A stretch of 64,000 nucleotides of DNA from Paralvinella palmiformis. Its lineage: Eukaryota; Annelida; Polychaeta; Terebellida; Alvinellidae. Of this stretch, positions 12,701 to 22,135 are shown one piece after another. The number at the start of each line of letters is the position of its first letter. Position 1 is the stretch's first letter. The notes beneath the pieces are model-generated. The model was given only the letters and a program-made list of their open reading frames with translations, was not told the origin of the DNA and made no database searches. Where the stretch lies: positions 1-64,000 of the forward strand of contig JAODUP010000150.1 in the NCBI GenBank assembly GCA_025642065.1, written 5' to 3'. The position numbers and the translations under genes are program-made.

Positions 12701-15139
12701 CACATGAATGTCTACATGAATAGTAGGAATATAACCAACCATTCATGAACTGTTCATGGACCATCATCACCATGTGCATTGAAATGTTCATGAACAGTTC
12801 CTGAACTCTGTACTTTGAAAAGTTCATGAAATAGGACCATTTCATGTTCATGAACTCTGTGCCTTGAAATGTTCATGAACTTTTCATGAATAGGACCATT
12901 TCATGTTCAAGAACCATTAATGAATTATGTGCATGAACTGTTCATGCATGGTTCTTGAATAGTTCATGATCTTTTCACCAGGGATGAATGTCTACATGAA
13001 TAGTAGGAATATAACAAAATAATGACTATTATTGTTCTTCTGCACACAAAGTGAATATTGTCTATCTGAATAGTTAATAGTCTAATTCAGTTCTGCCTCT
13101 GAGAATCCTATAGCAGAATACCATCTTAAAAACTTTACTGTTGCATAGAAGATAGTGCACTTTAGTGTGAATATTTACAAAGTTCACTTGATGCTGATGA
13201 AACTGAATCCATTGAACATTTTGTGTAGTGGACTATTATTAGCTTGCTGATGATCACACATTTTGCACATTTCTTATTTCCAACAGCAACATATAAAAAA
13301 AATTCACAAGTGGAATTCTCTGGCCTTCCACCTTTATACAGTACTAAAATGCTGGATATCGAATAATAATCACAGCATTAGTTCAATAATTTAAGCTAAC
13401 ATGCAGGTATGTATCAATGTGATATAACACTATGATCATGAGAAAGTGTAACACTGCTTCAAATTAAATTCAGACTGGCTTTCTATACTGAGGCAAATGA
13501 AGTCACATTTTAAAACTATGATATATCACCTGGGTTATGCAGTCACATCTTAACAACATTACAATACATGATTGTGTCAACAATGGATAGAGGGTTATTT
13601 TGAGATTAGTAGATTATCTGCGGTATATACAAGTAGTAATTACCCACATGCCAGATATAGTTATGGAGTTAGTGAAGGGGTCAACTAAACTGGATATTGG
13701 GTTATCATATAAATGTGAATTAGTCTGTTAACTCAATTGCTGTGTTACATATTGTATGTATTACAGTCATGTTGTAGTAGATGTCGTTACATATTGTATG
13801 TATTACAGTCATGTTGTAGTAGATGTCGTTACTTATTTTCCTGTTTAATAGCTGCATTTTATTTAAATTGAGTTTTTTACAAGTCAGTGTAAAAAAAGCT
13901 AAACAAACTTTTTACATGACATTAATAAACGTTAATTAACGGTGTTAATAACGTCTGTATAAAAACCTTCCAACCCTGACATATTGCATATCATTATTTA
14001 TGTATAATAACGGAGAAAACAGTATACATTATTATAAATATACAAATTGTACAAAAAGCTTAATAAACAACACATAATATTGACAGAGCATACACAAATT
14101 CAAAAATATAACAATATACATCTACATGTAGATGTAAATTTTGAATGTTGGCTAAATGTCCCCCCTGCAAATATTGGCTAAATGTCCGGATACCTTTATA
14201 TATATATATATCATGCAAATATAAGTTGATGAACTTGTACTAACTAGTACAATGTGAATGCTGAAATATTAGATAAACCGGAACCCACAGCACCTGTATC
14301 AATAGACTAGTTCGAAGGCGTTGGCCAAATGACATCATGATCATCTGGACAAGCCATCACATCAGAGTCACGTTCATTTAATTTATTCAACATCAAAAGA
14401 AAAAGTTGAAGATAATTTATTGGTGGACTAAATTTAGGACATGGACGTTCTGTACTAAACTCGTTGATTTATTTTATACAAACAGGTGCTAATTATATTA
14501 ATATCATATAGATATTAAAGGCGCCACGGAATCAACCAGACAAAAGACAAATTCTCGCCCGAAAACGGCGGGGGTGTCACCTTGAACAAAGGTCACCGCC
14601 AAAGTGGAGCACGTGAACACCACGCGTGATCATTACGTCACCAACCATATGCGAGCTGGGTTCTGATTGGCTAGAAAATGTTACGGGCCGGCTGGAGGGT
14701 ATAAATGTAACTGCGCGAGACAGACTCGCTTCTTGCCCGTAGCTCGCTCGAAACGGGCAGATACTTGTTAGTTGTCGTACGCTATGGCATGGGCTTATTG
14801 CTTTTAGATCGCGCTAATGGTAAATAAGAGCCACGTGCATCGCCAGACAAAGAATAAAACTGCCAGAAAAGGATTCGAAATAAACTGATACCTAATCATG
14901 ACGGGTCAAACAAAAGCAATAATGATATTTTTCAGCTACGACATCGTCGAAAGATCGCAGAGAACCGGAGACGGGAATATTTTCGCCAAGTCGTCGGTTA
15001 GCGATAATCTGGTACTTACGTCGACGGATAGCTCGGACAGTCCATCACATTGCATGCGATAATCGTCCAGATTTAGACTGAAGAAATCAAGAGGGAAGTC
15101 TTCTTGTTCTCGCATAGCTAATGCTTTCATGGCAGACAT
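6035..15139 (-). CDS. Mondo: Mondo/ChREBP-like bHLH-leucine-zipper transcription factor (short form)
   Basis: Seven coding exons join in frame: 15139-15020, 9280-8891, 8686-8593, 7646-7547, 7154-7022, 6880-6751 and 6183-6035, giving 371 residues. Mondo proteins (MLXIP, MLXIPL, fly Mio) dimerise with MLX and bind E-box pairs in genes answering to sugar phosphates. Seen here: a Pro/Ser-rich region about 60-150; a basic region with H158 and E162; helix-loop-helix about 168-205; a leucine zipper about 206-235; and the Mondo C-terminal region, recognised by MFEDYV, NWKFW, VIRPLF, MVST and LRPALLDTLR (about 262-330). The NWKFW/RPLF block separates Mondo from MLX. The N-terminal Mondo conserved regions I-V, present in the roughly 850-920-residue vertebrate proteins, are absent, and none were found up to 28 kb. 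The start ATG at 15139 follows a GC-rich stretch and opens a phase-0 exon; more upstream exons outside the window cannot be excluded. It is either a short paralogue or a short isoform. Confidence 0.85.
6751..6880 (-). CDS. Mondo: Mondo-like coding exon 6
   Basis: 130 nt from acceptor GGCACAG to donor GTGAGT. It encodes FGLVIRPLFATYDQMVST and a helix ending ALVSLRP, matching the family's ILIRPLFESFNGMVST and ALRP blocks. Phase 0 in, one base carried to the last exon. Confidence 0.9.
7022..7154 (-). CDS. Mondo: Mondo-like coding exon 5 (start of C-terminal dimerisation region)
   Basis: 133 nt from acceptor GTTACAG to donor GTATCC. It ends MFEDYVKAKSLVNWKFWI, the family signature, matching MFDDYVRTRTLHNWKFWV of vertebrate Mondo proteins. 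The preceding SQLPADG matches the family's QQLPATG. Confidence 0.9.
7547..7646 (-). CDS. Mondo: Mondo-like coding exon 4 (leucine zipper)
   Basis: 100 nt from acceptor ATTTCAG to donor GTAAGT. It encodes VEFCRELREDSKQLQREA followed by NKLKQEMRALTAEI, an amphipathic coiled coil with Leu or Met at heptad spacing. It corresponds to the zipper of MLXIP/MLXIPL. Confidence 0.88.
8502..8518 (-). CDS. Mondo: Possible alternative 17-nt microexon of the Mondo-like gene
   Basis: A 17-nt segment lies between a good acceptor (CTTTTCAG) and a good donor (GTAAGT). Joined to exon 3 through its alternative donor at 8588, it keeps the frame into exon 4 and replaces one Thr by eight residues (SRSILKEA), a net gain of seven. 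The form without it aligns better to the family, so if real it is an alternative exon. Confidence 0.35.
8593..8686 (-). CDS. Mondo: Mondo-like coding exon 3 (helix-loop-helix)
   Basis: 94 nt from acceptor CTTCTTCAG to donor GTAGGT, coding the loop and start of helix 2 (FDELKNMVPA ... SRLSKSAMLNQ). This donor was preferred because joining to exon 4 then aligns with Mondo SKATTLQKTAEY without a gap. A second donor four bases downstream (GTAGCT at 8588) is also possible. Confidence 0.82.
8891..9280 (-). CDS. Mondo: Mondo-like coding exon 2 (Pro/Ser-rich region and basic region)
   Basis: 130 codons, phase 0 at both ends, from acceptor TTCTGCAG to donor GTGATA. It encodes a low-complexity S/T/P stretch and ends inside the basic region with SHIDAEQRRKCKIQ. 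His and Glu of the E-box-reading helix are present; the position after RR, normally Arg, is Lys (K166). Confidence 0.88.
9688..9742. repeat. Microsatellite (TA)n followed by (TG)n
   Basis: An uninterrupted TA tract runs into a TG tract. The open frames across it (IYIYIY, VCVCV) are products of the simple repeat. Confidence 0.95.
11099..11122. repeat. Microsatellite (TG)n
   Basis: Simple dinucleotide tract in intron 1 of the Mondo-like gene. Confidence 0.95.
12704..13015. mobile_element. GTTCATGAAC-rich insertion flanked by an exact 32-bp direct repeat
   Basis: An identical 32-bp sequence occurs at 12704-12735 and 12984-13015. Between them lie 248 bp made of many imperfect copies of the palindromes GTTCATGAAC and TTCATGAA, ending TTTTCACCAGGG. 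The direct repeat looks like a target duplication, so this is a young insertion inside the older 11366-14191 element. Confidence 0.7.
13744..13827. repeat. Tandem duplication, 42 bp x 2
   Basis: A 42-bp unit beginning GTTACATATTGTATG is present twice in exact head-to-tail order. Confidence 0.95.
14583..14706 (+). promoter_or_regulatory. Promoter-like cluster: DR1, E-box pair, CRE, CCAAT box, TATA box
   Basis: In order on the plus strand: TGAACAAAGGTCA (14583-14595), a DR1 nuclear-receptor-type site; CACGTG, five bases, CACGCG (14610-14626), one base off the carbohydrate-response-element pattern of two E-boxes five apart; TTACGTCA (14633-14640), a CRE/ATF-type site; ATTGG (14666-14670), an inverted CCAAT box; and TATAAAT (14700-14706). 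Transcription would start near 14730, rightwards, antisense to the Mondo-like gene and about 400 bp from its first coding exon. No matching coding exon is seen. Motif order is observed; function is inferred. Confidence 0.5.
14735..14758 (+). other. Short hairpin just after the predicted start of the antisense promoter
   Basis: GCCCGT and ACGGGC pair across a 12-base loop in the GC-rich stretch following the TATA box. If the predicted transcript exists, this would be in its 5' leader. Confidence 0.4.
15020..15139 (-). CDS. Mondo: Mondo-like coding exon 1
   Basis: Forty codons in phase 0 end at a strong donor GTAAGT (15019-15014). The peptide begins MSAMKALAMREQEDFPLDFF and is acidic and hydrophobic, as expected of a small activation motif, though that is only a guess. 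Two further in-frame ATGs (15130, 15115) lie just inside. The reading frame stays open upstream to about 15184, where GGTAAGT and AGGTAGG donor-like sequences lie in what is probably the 5' UTR. Confidence 0.65.
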
Positions 15140-16020
15140 ATTACTGCCACAGCGCGCTCCTACCTTGGTCGAGCCCGCTCTCAAACTTACCCAGAATGCC
15201 CCGCGACCTAATGGACCAGTCTCTTGGTGGGGGTGTCCGGGTTATAACGTACCGTTTGGACACGGAATTCTTGCTTCATACCTAAAAAACTTGCTTTTCT
15301 ATGAGCATTTTAACTCAATCCCTCTGCTTTATAGAACCTCTTTTTGACATGACTGTTGATGTTGAAAACGAATCGCATATACGTATTGGCTGGATTTGTT
15401 TCCAACCTATCACTAGTGATGATGTTAGTGTAGAAGTAGTAGGTCGCGTGTTACAGATATAACTTTTATAAGCTAGCTCGCTATTGTACACGGCTGACTA
15501 TGTGGGCTTAACTCAGTAGTGCTTGAGGTTTTTTGCTAAGAGTGGTCTCGTCATACCTGGCGCCTGTATCAATATTTACCAAACGCCATGATGGTGTTAA
15601 CACGAACTCAATATTAAGATATCGTAGTTTCTTCTGAGCAGCTGTTATTACTGGTCATGGCAGGCTTATCACGTTTGTCCACACAGATGCGCTCCATGAT
15701 TAAATAAATGACTCCCACCTACGTCGTAACATAAAAGTTCGATCGAGGTGTAATTATAAGTTAGGCTATATATTTCCACCATTTTTGTTGCTGTTTTTAC
15801 GTCTATTTCAGGGTAGGTCATATATACAGCTAGGAGTTTATTTAGTGTCATGTTAGATAGAGTGCTGCATTTGAAAACATATTATCTGATGGTTTCGAAT
15901 CCATCCAACTTTAGAAAACCCTATTATCTTATCCCTGATCATGTTCTTTAGTTCACGCGACGATCCGGAGGGCGATAATTTGTAGATTTTGTTCCTAAAT
16001 GTATCTGCTAGTCATATAGA

Positions 16021-16058
<38 letters not shown>

Positions 16059-16279
16059 GTGTGTGTGTGTACTCCATCGTTTATAATTTGAATGGCTGAG
16101 CTGATTTGTGTATAATTACAATAGTGTGTATATGACAACTGCATGACAGTCAAGTCTAAATTAGCATACATCCAGATGATATCTCTATATAGCCACGGAT
16201 CTTGTCCCATCAAATATTTTTTATTCAATTTTGATTACGTGCAGTTATATATACTTCATCCTTTATAGTTGAAACATGA

Positions 16280-16281
16280 TA

Positions 16282-16336
<55 letters not shown>
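16280..16336. repeat. Microsatellite (TA)n(GA)n
   Basis: TA repeats pass directly into GA repeats. Confidence 0.95.
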
Positions 16337-16339
<3 letters not shown>

Positions 16340-16815
16340 ACTTGGGATATGACATATATATTCGGCTACAGATAATTAAGTGAGTGAGCTCATATTTCAT
16401 CCATCAATAAAGCTCTCGATTCGATCAGCCTATCTCCCTAGATATTAACATCACGGTCGCATTTCTCAGTTTATAGACATCGGAATTAAACAAAGCTCTC
16501 ACTCTGCAGTGCGGTGTTATAAATGGTGTACAAGTTTGCGGTACAGCGAACATCCATGGCGGGTTATCCAACGTTGTGTTACCTGTGTTTGGTGGATGTT
16601 TCATCTCTTCATTTCTTATCTAACTACAGGTAGTTTGCTCTTGCATTTAGATTTGAACCTGTGGGTTGTGTTATCGCGTACAAATTAAGCTCTAGTCGGT
16701 TTTAAGACGAAGCTAGGTCTTCAATTTGAAATTAGCTCCCCCTATACCCTTATCCTGCCCCACCCACATAGAAAGAGAGGGGGGGGGGGAGAGAGACATG
16801 AGTAACACTAAAGAT

Positions 16816-16848
<33 letters not shown>

Positions 16849-16959
16849 AAACATGGTGGTGACAAAAATAGTCGATATATGACGTTTGTGTTGTCATTGT
16901 CAGTGTTTATCCGAGTATGATGACTTTTGATAGCATATTATATAGCGTCGTATTTCTGT

Positions 16960-17007
<48 letters not shown>
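16960..17007. repeat. Microsatellite (TA)n
   Basis: Simple TA tract. Confidence 0.95.
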
Positions 17008-17010
<3 letters not shown>

Positions 17011-17589
17011 AAAATGTGAAATCACGGTTAATGGTTGTATATTTTCAATTAACGAATTGTTATTTGGCTTCTTTCAAGTTGCCTCAAGTAAAATTTTTTT
17101 CCTATATAACTAACCCATATAGATCTATATAGATATAACGACAGAGATCCTTCATCTGAGTATCGTTGATCTCAAAATGAATAAAACACAAGGAAATAAT
17201 AAACCAGATAATATCAGGATCGATCAGGTGTGGTAGTGCTGCTGTCTAGGATTACAGATCCAGATCATGATTGTTTCGAGCTTCAACTAGTATTTGCTGT
17301 TATGATAATATTTATTAATATATCGCAGATCATCATTTGCGATTGCAATAGAAAATCATACGCGCATTCAGAAATATATTTTGGCAGAATAATAAAGTCA
17401 CAGATTTTTGCAGTTGGAAAAATATCCTACAGGATCACATATATGTTAAATTATATTGTTCGAACCTAGCAATTAAAAGTTAATATCAAACACATAATTG
17501 TTTATGTCTAAATGTAAAACAAATAGTCCAGAAAACACGAATATTTTAATATTTCTGTCATCGTTTTAGTTATTCTTCTGCAATATCGT

Positions 17590-18005
17590 TAATATCCTCA
17601 AAAAGTACAGGAGTTGGGCAAACTCATAGTCCAGGTACGATGCAAAATTCAACAACAAATGATTGGATGCAGTGGAAACCTAGGAAGGACAAACAAATCT
17701 GAAAAGGTGAGTTTTCAAATGGTGACGGAAAGAAACTATGATATTTGATGACTTAACATGTCCATGGAGAGAGTTCCAATGAGTAGGGACAGCAACTGAA
17801 AAAGCACGAGTCTCGGCATGAGTTTTAACCCTGGGAACAGTCAACAAGTGAAAACCAGATGAAAGGAGCTCTCTAGGATTGGGTGCTAGAGAAAGCATGG
17901 AAAATAGATATGAAGGTTTTCCAGAAGAAAGAGTTTGATAGGCAATAGTGCAGAGTTTGAAAATGATACGAGATGCAACAGGGGTCGAGCCAATGAAGAG
18001 ATTTC
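17590..18005 (-). mobile_element. 5'-truncated LINE tail (CR1/L2-like) on the minus strand
   Basis: The minus strand encodes, from about 18000 down to a stop at 17680, the C-terminal end of a LINE reverse-transcriptase ORF: VPRVKTHAETRAFSVAVPTH then WNSLHGHVKSS and HHLKTHLFR. This is the typical RAFSVAAPxLWNSLP ... FKxxLKTHLF ending of CR1/L2-clade elements. No catalytic domain remains. The 3' tail runs to about 17590. Confidence 0.75.
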
Positions 18006-19020
18006 AGGAGTGGGAAAAACATAAATCAATTAACTTTGTGTGATAATAGTCGATTAACAAAAAAACCCCATCTAAACGAGTAACTTCGACTCCATGGATC
18101 CTTCATTACCTCTAATCCCGAGATTATTATTCATTAGAACATAATCAGATTCCACGGAGAGATCCTCTTCAATTTGTCTCCTTTTATCACTACAACAGGA
18201 TTCCAATAAAGGCGTATGAAATCGAGACAAATCATATCACCGTTAATGATTCATACTTCAATCTATTTATTTCAATAACAGGAGTGTAAATACGATAAAT
18301 ATCAATTTGTTTCTTGAAATCATCAGTGACTATACTTTTGAGATATTCAGCACTTTAAGGACATTAATTGTAGTTTGAATTAGGACAAGATAGATTTTAT
18401 CACCAAAATCATATTTTAGCTCACGATGTGTAATATAATAATTAAGTGAAATTAACATAAAATGTTTTCTTCTTGTGTCTCTGTAACATAATTGTATTCT
18501 GGTTGGTTTTTTAAAATAAGGTGTGAGAATGTATACTTGTTTTTATTAATTAAATATCATTTAATTGTAATTAATGGGCCTATACTGTGTCAATAAACTA
18601 ATAAAAACAGTATCAAATATGGATTAATAGTTGTATTATTCGATTAATGGGACGTATTGAGCCAGTATTGAAATAGTACAGAATGTGTTCATAATTGTAT
18701 TGATACATTATCGGCTTGGTCTAAGAGGTTCAAATTTCCCCTCGATTCAGGTTACCTCCCGGGTAATTTGAACTTAGATTCAAAATAACCCCTCCCCCCA
18801 TTGTTTCAAATTACACCCAGCCAACGACAAGTAAAATTTCACAAATAGAGTATTGTTTACATCGAAACGTTGATATATTAAGTATTCCTATGAAATATGA
18901 AAATTAATATTACACGAACACATATTTAGCGGCGGTAGATATAACGTTCATGAGCACTAACACCGTTATATGAATGTTGTTTAAATTGACTATTTTCCAT
19001 AATGACATTTCAACATACTT
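18006..19020. other. Gene-free AT-rich stretch
   Basis: No coding region is seen. 18735-18830 contains CCCC-rich words and GTTCAAATT/AATTTGAAC motifs related to those at 21050-21180, left of the minisatellite. Confidence 0.5.
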
Positions 19021-19024
19021 CTGA

Positions 19025-20345
19025 TAGTACCTGCAACGGCATCATCTGTAGTGCTGTCGTCTGATCTTGGCCTTTCACATGAGGACGTCATTTTTTCTTT
19101 CCACTGCTTCAGACCCTTCTCATTCGCCTTCTAGCCCAGAATTGTGTCATGTATATTATTCAGTCTGTAATTGTTTTGTCCAAAGCATTCTACAATAGTG
19201 TATGGACTATTACACTTTTCACCTTTTCCGTTGGCGCGGAGAGGGTTTTTGTGCACGCCCTTTGTGTCAATTTGAAATTTCTTTTATGACAGTCTACGTT
19301 ATTCATAGCCTTTCTTCTGCTGTTGCTGTGCCTTTGATGTGTTGCAGTGGGCCTTCTCGTACATCTTCTGTACCTCTTCCATCCGTCTAGCTCGTTTCTG
19401 CACTTCAGCTTCGTGTACTTCGTCACTAACCGAGCTAGGAGATGCTCTATCCATATAATAATAATAATAATAATAATATGTGACATTTATATAGCGCCCT
19501 ATTCAGCTAGAAGCTGCTCTAAGGCGCTTTACAATTTTAGCGTCTCTTGTGTACAACATTCTGAAGGGTGAGAATCCTGTATTAGAATGCTCGGACGTGC
19601 GGTGGGTGAAGTGCGTCGGGACCAGACTTTGTCCCAGATTCTGTTTCTCCCCAAGACACCACAAAAGACAATCTTTCGTCGTCCTATTCTGTCTTTGTTT
19701 GAGGATGGTAGGTATTTGTTATTCTTTGTTCTATACAACATAATCGGTGGAATTCGGTGCTAACAGCATTCACGAATTCTCTACCCTGGTAATTTATATG
19801 GCACACAATCATCCATCAGGAGGCGGAAATAATGTTCTGTTCTGGCGATTATCGTGTATCCTTCAGGCGTGTTTGGTAGAAAGTCAACACCGATTTGCGC
19901 CATTATCTGTTTTTGGAACTGGAAAATGGTGAAGTTCTCCGCGTTCCTTCTTGTGGCACGGGTTAATTACCTGGCATTTCTTTATGTCACGTCATAAGAC
20001 ACGCCTTTCCAATAATAGCGTTTCATTATTTTTGCTAGTGTCTTATCTCGGCTCATATGACCCCCGTATACACTCGCCATGGTCTTAAACACAAATGTAT
20101 GGTTTCAACGATTCGCTCACGTTCAATTGGTTCCAGTACGACGAGCAATCCTGACGCTTTTGTACAATCGTGACGTTCTGGGGAATGTTTATAGAGTCGT
20201 CCATTTATTCCAAGATACGACGAATATCGATCTTGGACGTCTTTTCGGGGTACTTGTGGTTCGCGATATACTGAAATATAGCTTTTAGGGGTTTTTCATC
20301 ATTGTTGGTCGTGTTTCCATCGAGTTTGGGTAGCTTCATGTTGTC
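19025..20345 (-). pseudogene. Decayed Ty3/gypsy integrase (C-terminal part of pol)
   Basis: Reading the minus strand from about 20340: an N-terminal stretch ending in a zinc-binding and core approach (MASVYGGHMSRDKTLAKIMK, RYYWKGVSYDV, INPCHKKER), then the core (VDFLPNTPEGYTII, HRLC, YHPQT), then the C-terminal tail (RARRMEEVQKMYEKAHCNTS, KAQQQQKKGYE) and a KNPLRANGKGEK block before PYTI. Stops and frameshifts break it repeatedly, and a SINE fragment is inserted at 19449-19534. No LTR was recognised nearby. Orientation matches the gag/protease remains at 25119-25580, so both could be pieces of one element, with reverse transcriptase missing. Confidence 0.75.
19449..19534 (-). mobile_element. 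5'-truncated tRNA-SINE tail inserted in the gypsy integrase
   Basis: An (ATA)n tract followed by TGTGACATTTATATAGCGCC and a CTCTAAGGCGCTTTACA ending matches the 3' end of the full SINE at 50763-51044. It splits the integrase reading between the LYTRDA and DEVHEAEVQ segments. Confidence 0.7.
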
Positions 20346-21270
20346 AGACAGATATTCGAATATCGAATGAATGACCAGACGAATTACTTCAGAGACCAGC
20401 TTATTGAAATGTTAAGGAAATAAACACGTTCATATTCTAGTGTGTAATCTCTGGATTGCCGCCATGTTATCTTCGACTCCGGCCCCTTCACAACATTCAG
20501 TTGTTTGTTCCGACACATCAAAACATAACACTCTAAGATGAAACGTTATCCATAGACACAATTGATGTATCTTTACTAATAATCGACGAAAGATATCTGT
20601 TGGACTTCTTACTCTCATTTACTTTCGGTAAACTTCAAAGAAATCAACTGTTGCGCCTAGACGTGACTACATACAGGATGCCGGTAGTTTTTCTATTAAT
20701 ATATGATTATTATTTAATTATTTAAATGTGTTTATTTCCAAATAACATTCAATGACAACTTGACTTAACAATTCTATACATATCGAACTATAAGTTTAAG
20801 TTCCACATCAAGTAATCCATACTCAATACCTTAATATGTTTTATAGTTTGTTTTTTGGTTAATCACTGATATTAGGCGACACCATTCAAACAAGATAATG
20901 TTGATGTAAAACATCAAAACCGGCGGCATGTAGGTCTTCTCGTGTCGTAAAAGATACAAAAAGGAGAAGAAATATCATTCACGTTCATAATAAATTCTGT
21001 AAGCTTGTAACGCGCTTCAGAACGAGTGTTACTAACCTTGTAGCCGGGGTGTCGTTTGAAATTAATAAGGGGGGTAGCTTGAAACTAGGTTCAAACTACC
21101 CAGGGTGCAATCTGAACCTAGGTTCAAACAACCCCCGGTAATATCATCTGAACAACCCCCGGTAATTAGAAACTAGGTACAAATTACCTGAAACTATAAA
21201 TTCGGTAACGAGAGGTTATTGGGTAGATACCGTAAAGGTGTACCGGGGCCGGTATCGACTTGTTAATGTT
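20346..21270. other. Left flank of the minisatellite
   Basis: No gene is seen. 20920-21190 contains a sequence that recurs, heavily altered, between the two minisatellite arrays (21846-22135). It includes repeated GAACCTAGGTTCAAAC palindromes and CAACCCCCGGTAAT words. Confidence 0.6.
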
Positions 21271-21846
21271 ATGGTCACACCGGTCAGGTTTGTTATAGTC
21301 ACACCGGTCAGGTTTGTTATAGTCACACCGGTCAGGTTTGTTATAGTCACACCGGTCAGGTTTGTTATGGTCACACCGGTCAGGTTTGTTATAGTCACAC
21401 CGATCAGGTTTGTTATAGTCACACCGGTCAGGTTTGTTATAGTCACACCGATCAGGTTTGTTATGATCATACCAGTCAGGTTTGTTATAGTCACACTGGT
21501 CAGGTTTGTTATAGTCACACCGGTCAGGTTTGTTATAGTCACACCGGTCAGGTTTGTTATAGTCACACCGGTCAGGTTTGTTATAGTCACACCGGTCAGG
21601 TTTGTTATAGTCACACCGGTCAGGTTTGTTATAGTCACACCGGTCAGGTTTGTTATAGTCACACCGATCAGGTTTGTTATAGTCACACCGGTCAGGTTTG
21701 TTATAGTCACACCGGTCAGGTTTGTTATGGTCATACCAGTCAGGTTTGTTATGGTCACACCGGTCAGGTTTGTTATAGTCACACCGGTCAGGTTTGTTAT
21801 AGTCACACCGGTCAGGTTTGTTATAGTCATATCGGTCAGGTTTGTA
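21271..21846. repeat. 24-bp minisatellite, array 1 (24 units)
   Basis: Head-to-tail 24-bp units containing GTCACACCGGTCAGGTTTG, with point variants such as CACACCGATCA and CATACCAGTCA. Because 24 is a multiple of three and the unit lacks stops in several frames on both strands, long open frames with eight-residue repeats appear. They are not evidence of a protein. Confidence 0.97.
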
Positions 21847-22135
21847 GGTCTTCACCGTGTTTTTTAAAAGATCAAAACGGAGGGTTGAAATATCATCACG
21901 TTCATTAAATTATGTAAGGCTTTTTTAGCGTCACACCGGAGGTGTTACTAACGTTTGTTTTGGCCGGGGGTCGGGTTTTTTAGGTAAGGTCAGGTTAGCT
22001 TGACACCTAGGTTTTTAAACACCCAGGTTTGTTAATCAACCTAGGTTCAAACAACCCCGGTAATTCATCTAACAACCCCGGTAGGTTTAGAAACAGGTCA
22101 AATTTGTTAAAAGGTCATACCAGTCAGGTTGTTAT
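21847..22135. repeat. Altered copy of the left flank, between the two arrays
   Basis: This 290-bp spacer aligns in order with 20925-21190 (TAGGTCTTC, AAAAGAT, GAAATATCAT, GTTCAT, GTGTTACTAAC, CCTAGGTTCAAACAACCCC, CCGGTAAT), but with many small insertions and losses, some resembling bits of the 24-bp unit (GTCACACCGG, CAGGTTTGTTA). Confidence 0.75.

Larger units (their letters stand above)
11366..14191. mobile_element. Non-autonomous terminal-inverted-repeat element (GGACATTTAGCCAA family)
   Basis: The left end (11366-11460) and the reverse complement of the right end (about 14125-14191) match over roughly 65 bases, each with the words GGAYATTTAGCCAATATTTG and GGACATTTAGCCAACATT, separated by a G-rich AGGGRGG. 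The left end has an extra copy of the GGACATTTAGCCAA word. The interior of about 2.7 kb shows no transposase; the small frames at 11744-11959 and 12002-12229 resemble nothing known. It is probably a deletion derivative of a DNA transposon. The target duplication is not clear. Confidence 0.75.
9281..15019 (-). other. Intron 1 of the Mondo-like gene
   Basis: 5.7 kb without exons. It contains (TA)n/(TG)n at about 9688-9742, (AC)n near 10916-10932, (TG)n at 11099-11122, a terminal-inverted-repeat element (11366-14191) and, close to exon 1, a GC-rich promoter-like cluster on the opposite strand (14583-14706). Confidence 0.75.
15140..17570. other. Upstream flank of the Mondo-like gene; no gene seen
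   Basis: The first 120 bp are GC-rich and probably hold the 5' UTR and start site of the Mondo-like gene on the minus strand. Further right are simple repeats: (TA)n(TG)n at 16026-16070, (TA)n(GA)n at 16280-16336, (GA)- and (CA)-rich tracts at 16765-16850 and (TA)n at 16960-17007. No convincing exon is seen. Confidence 0.6.

Noticed and set aside
6035..15139. Identification as MLX rather than Mondo
   Set aside because: MLX lacks the DYV ... NWKFW ... IRPLF block; this protein has it and a Mondo-type ending.
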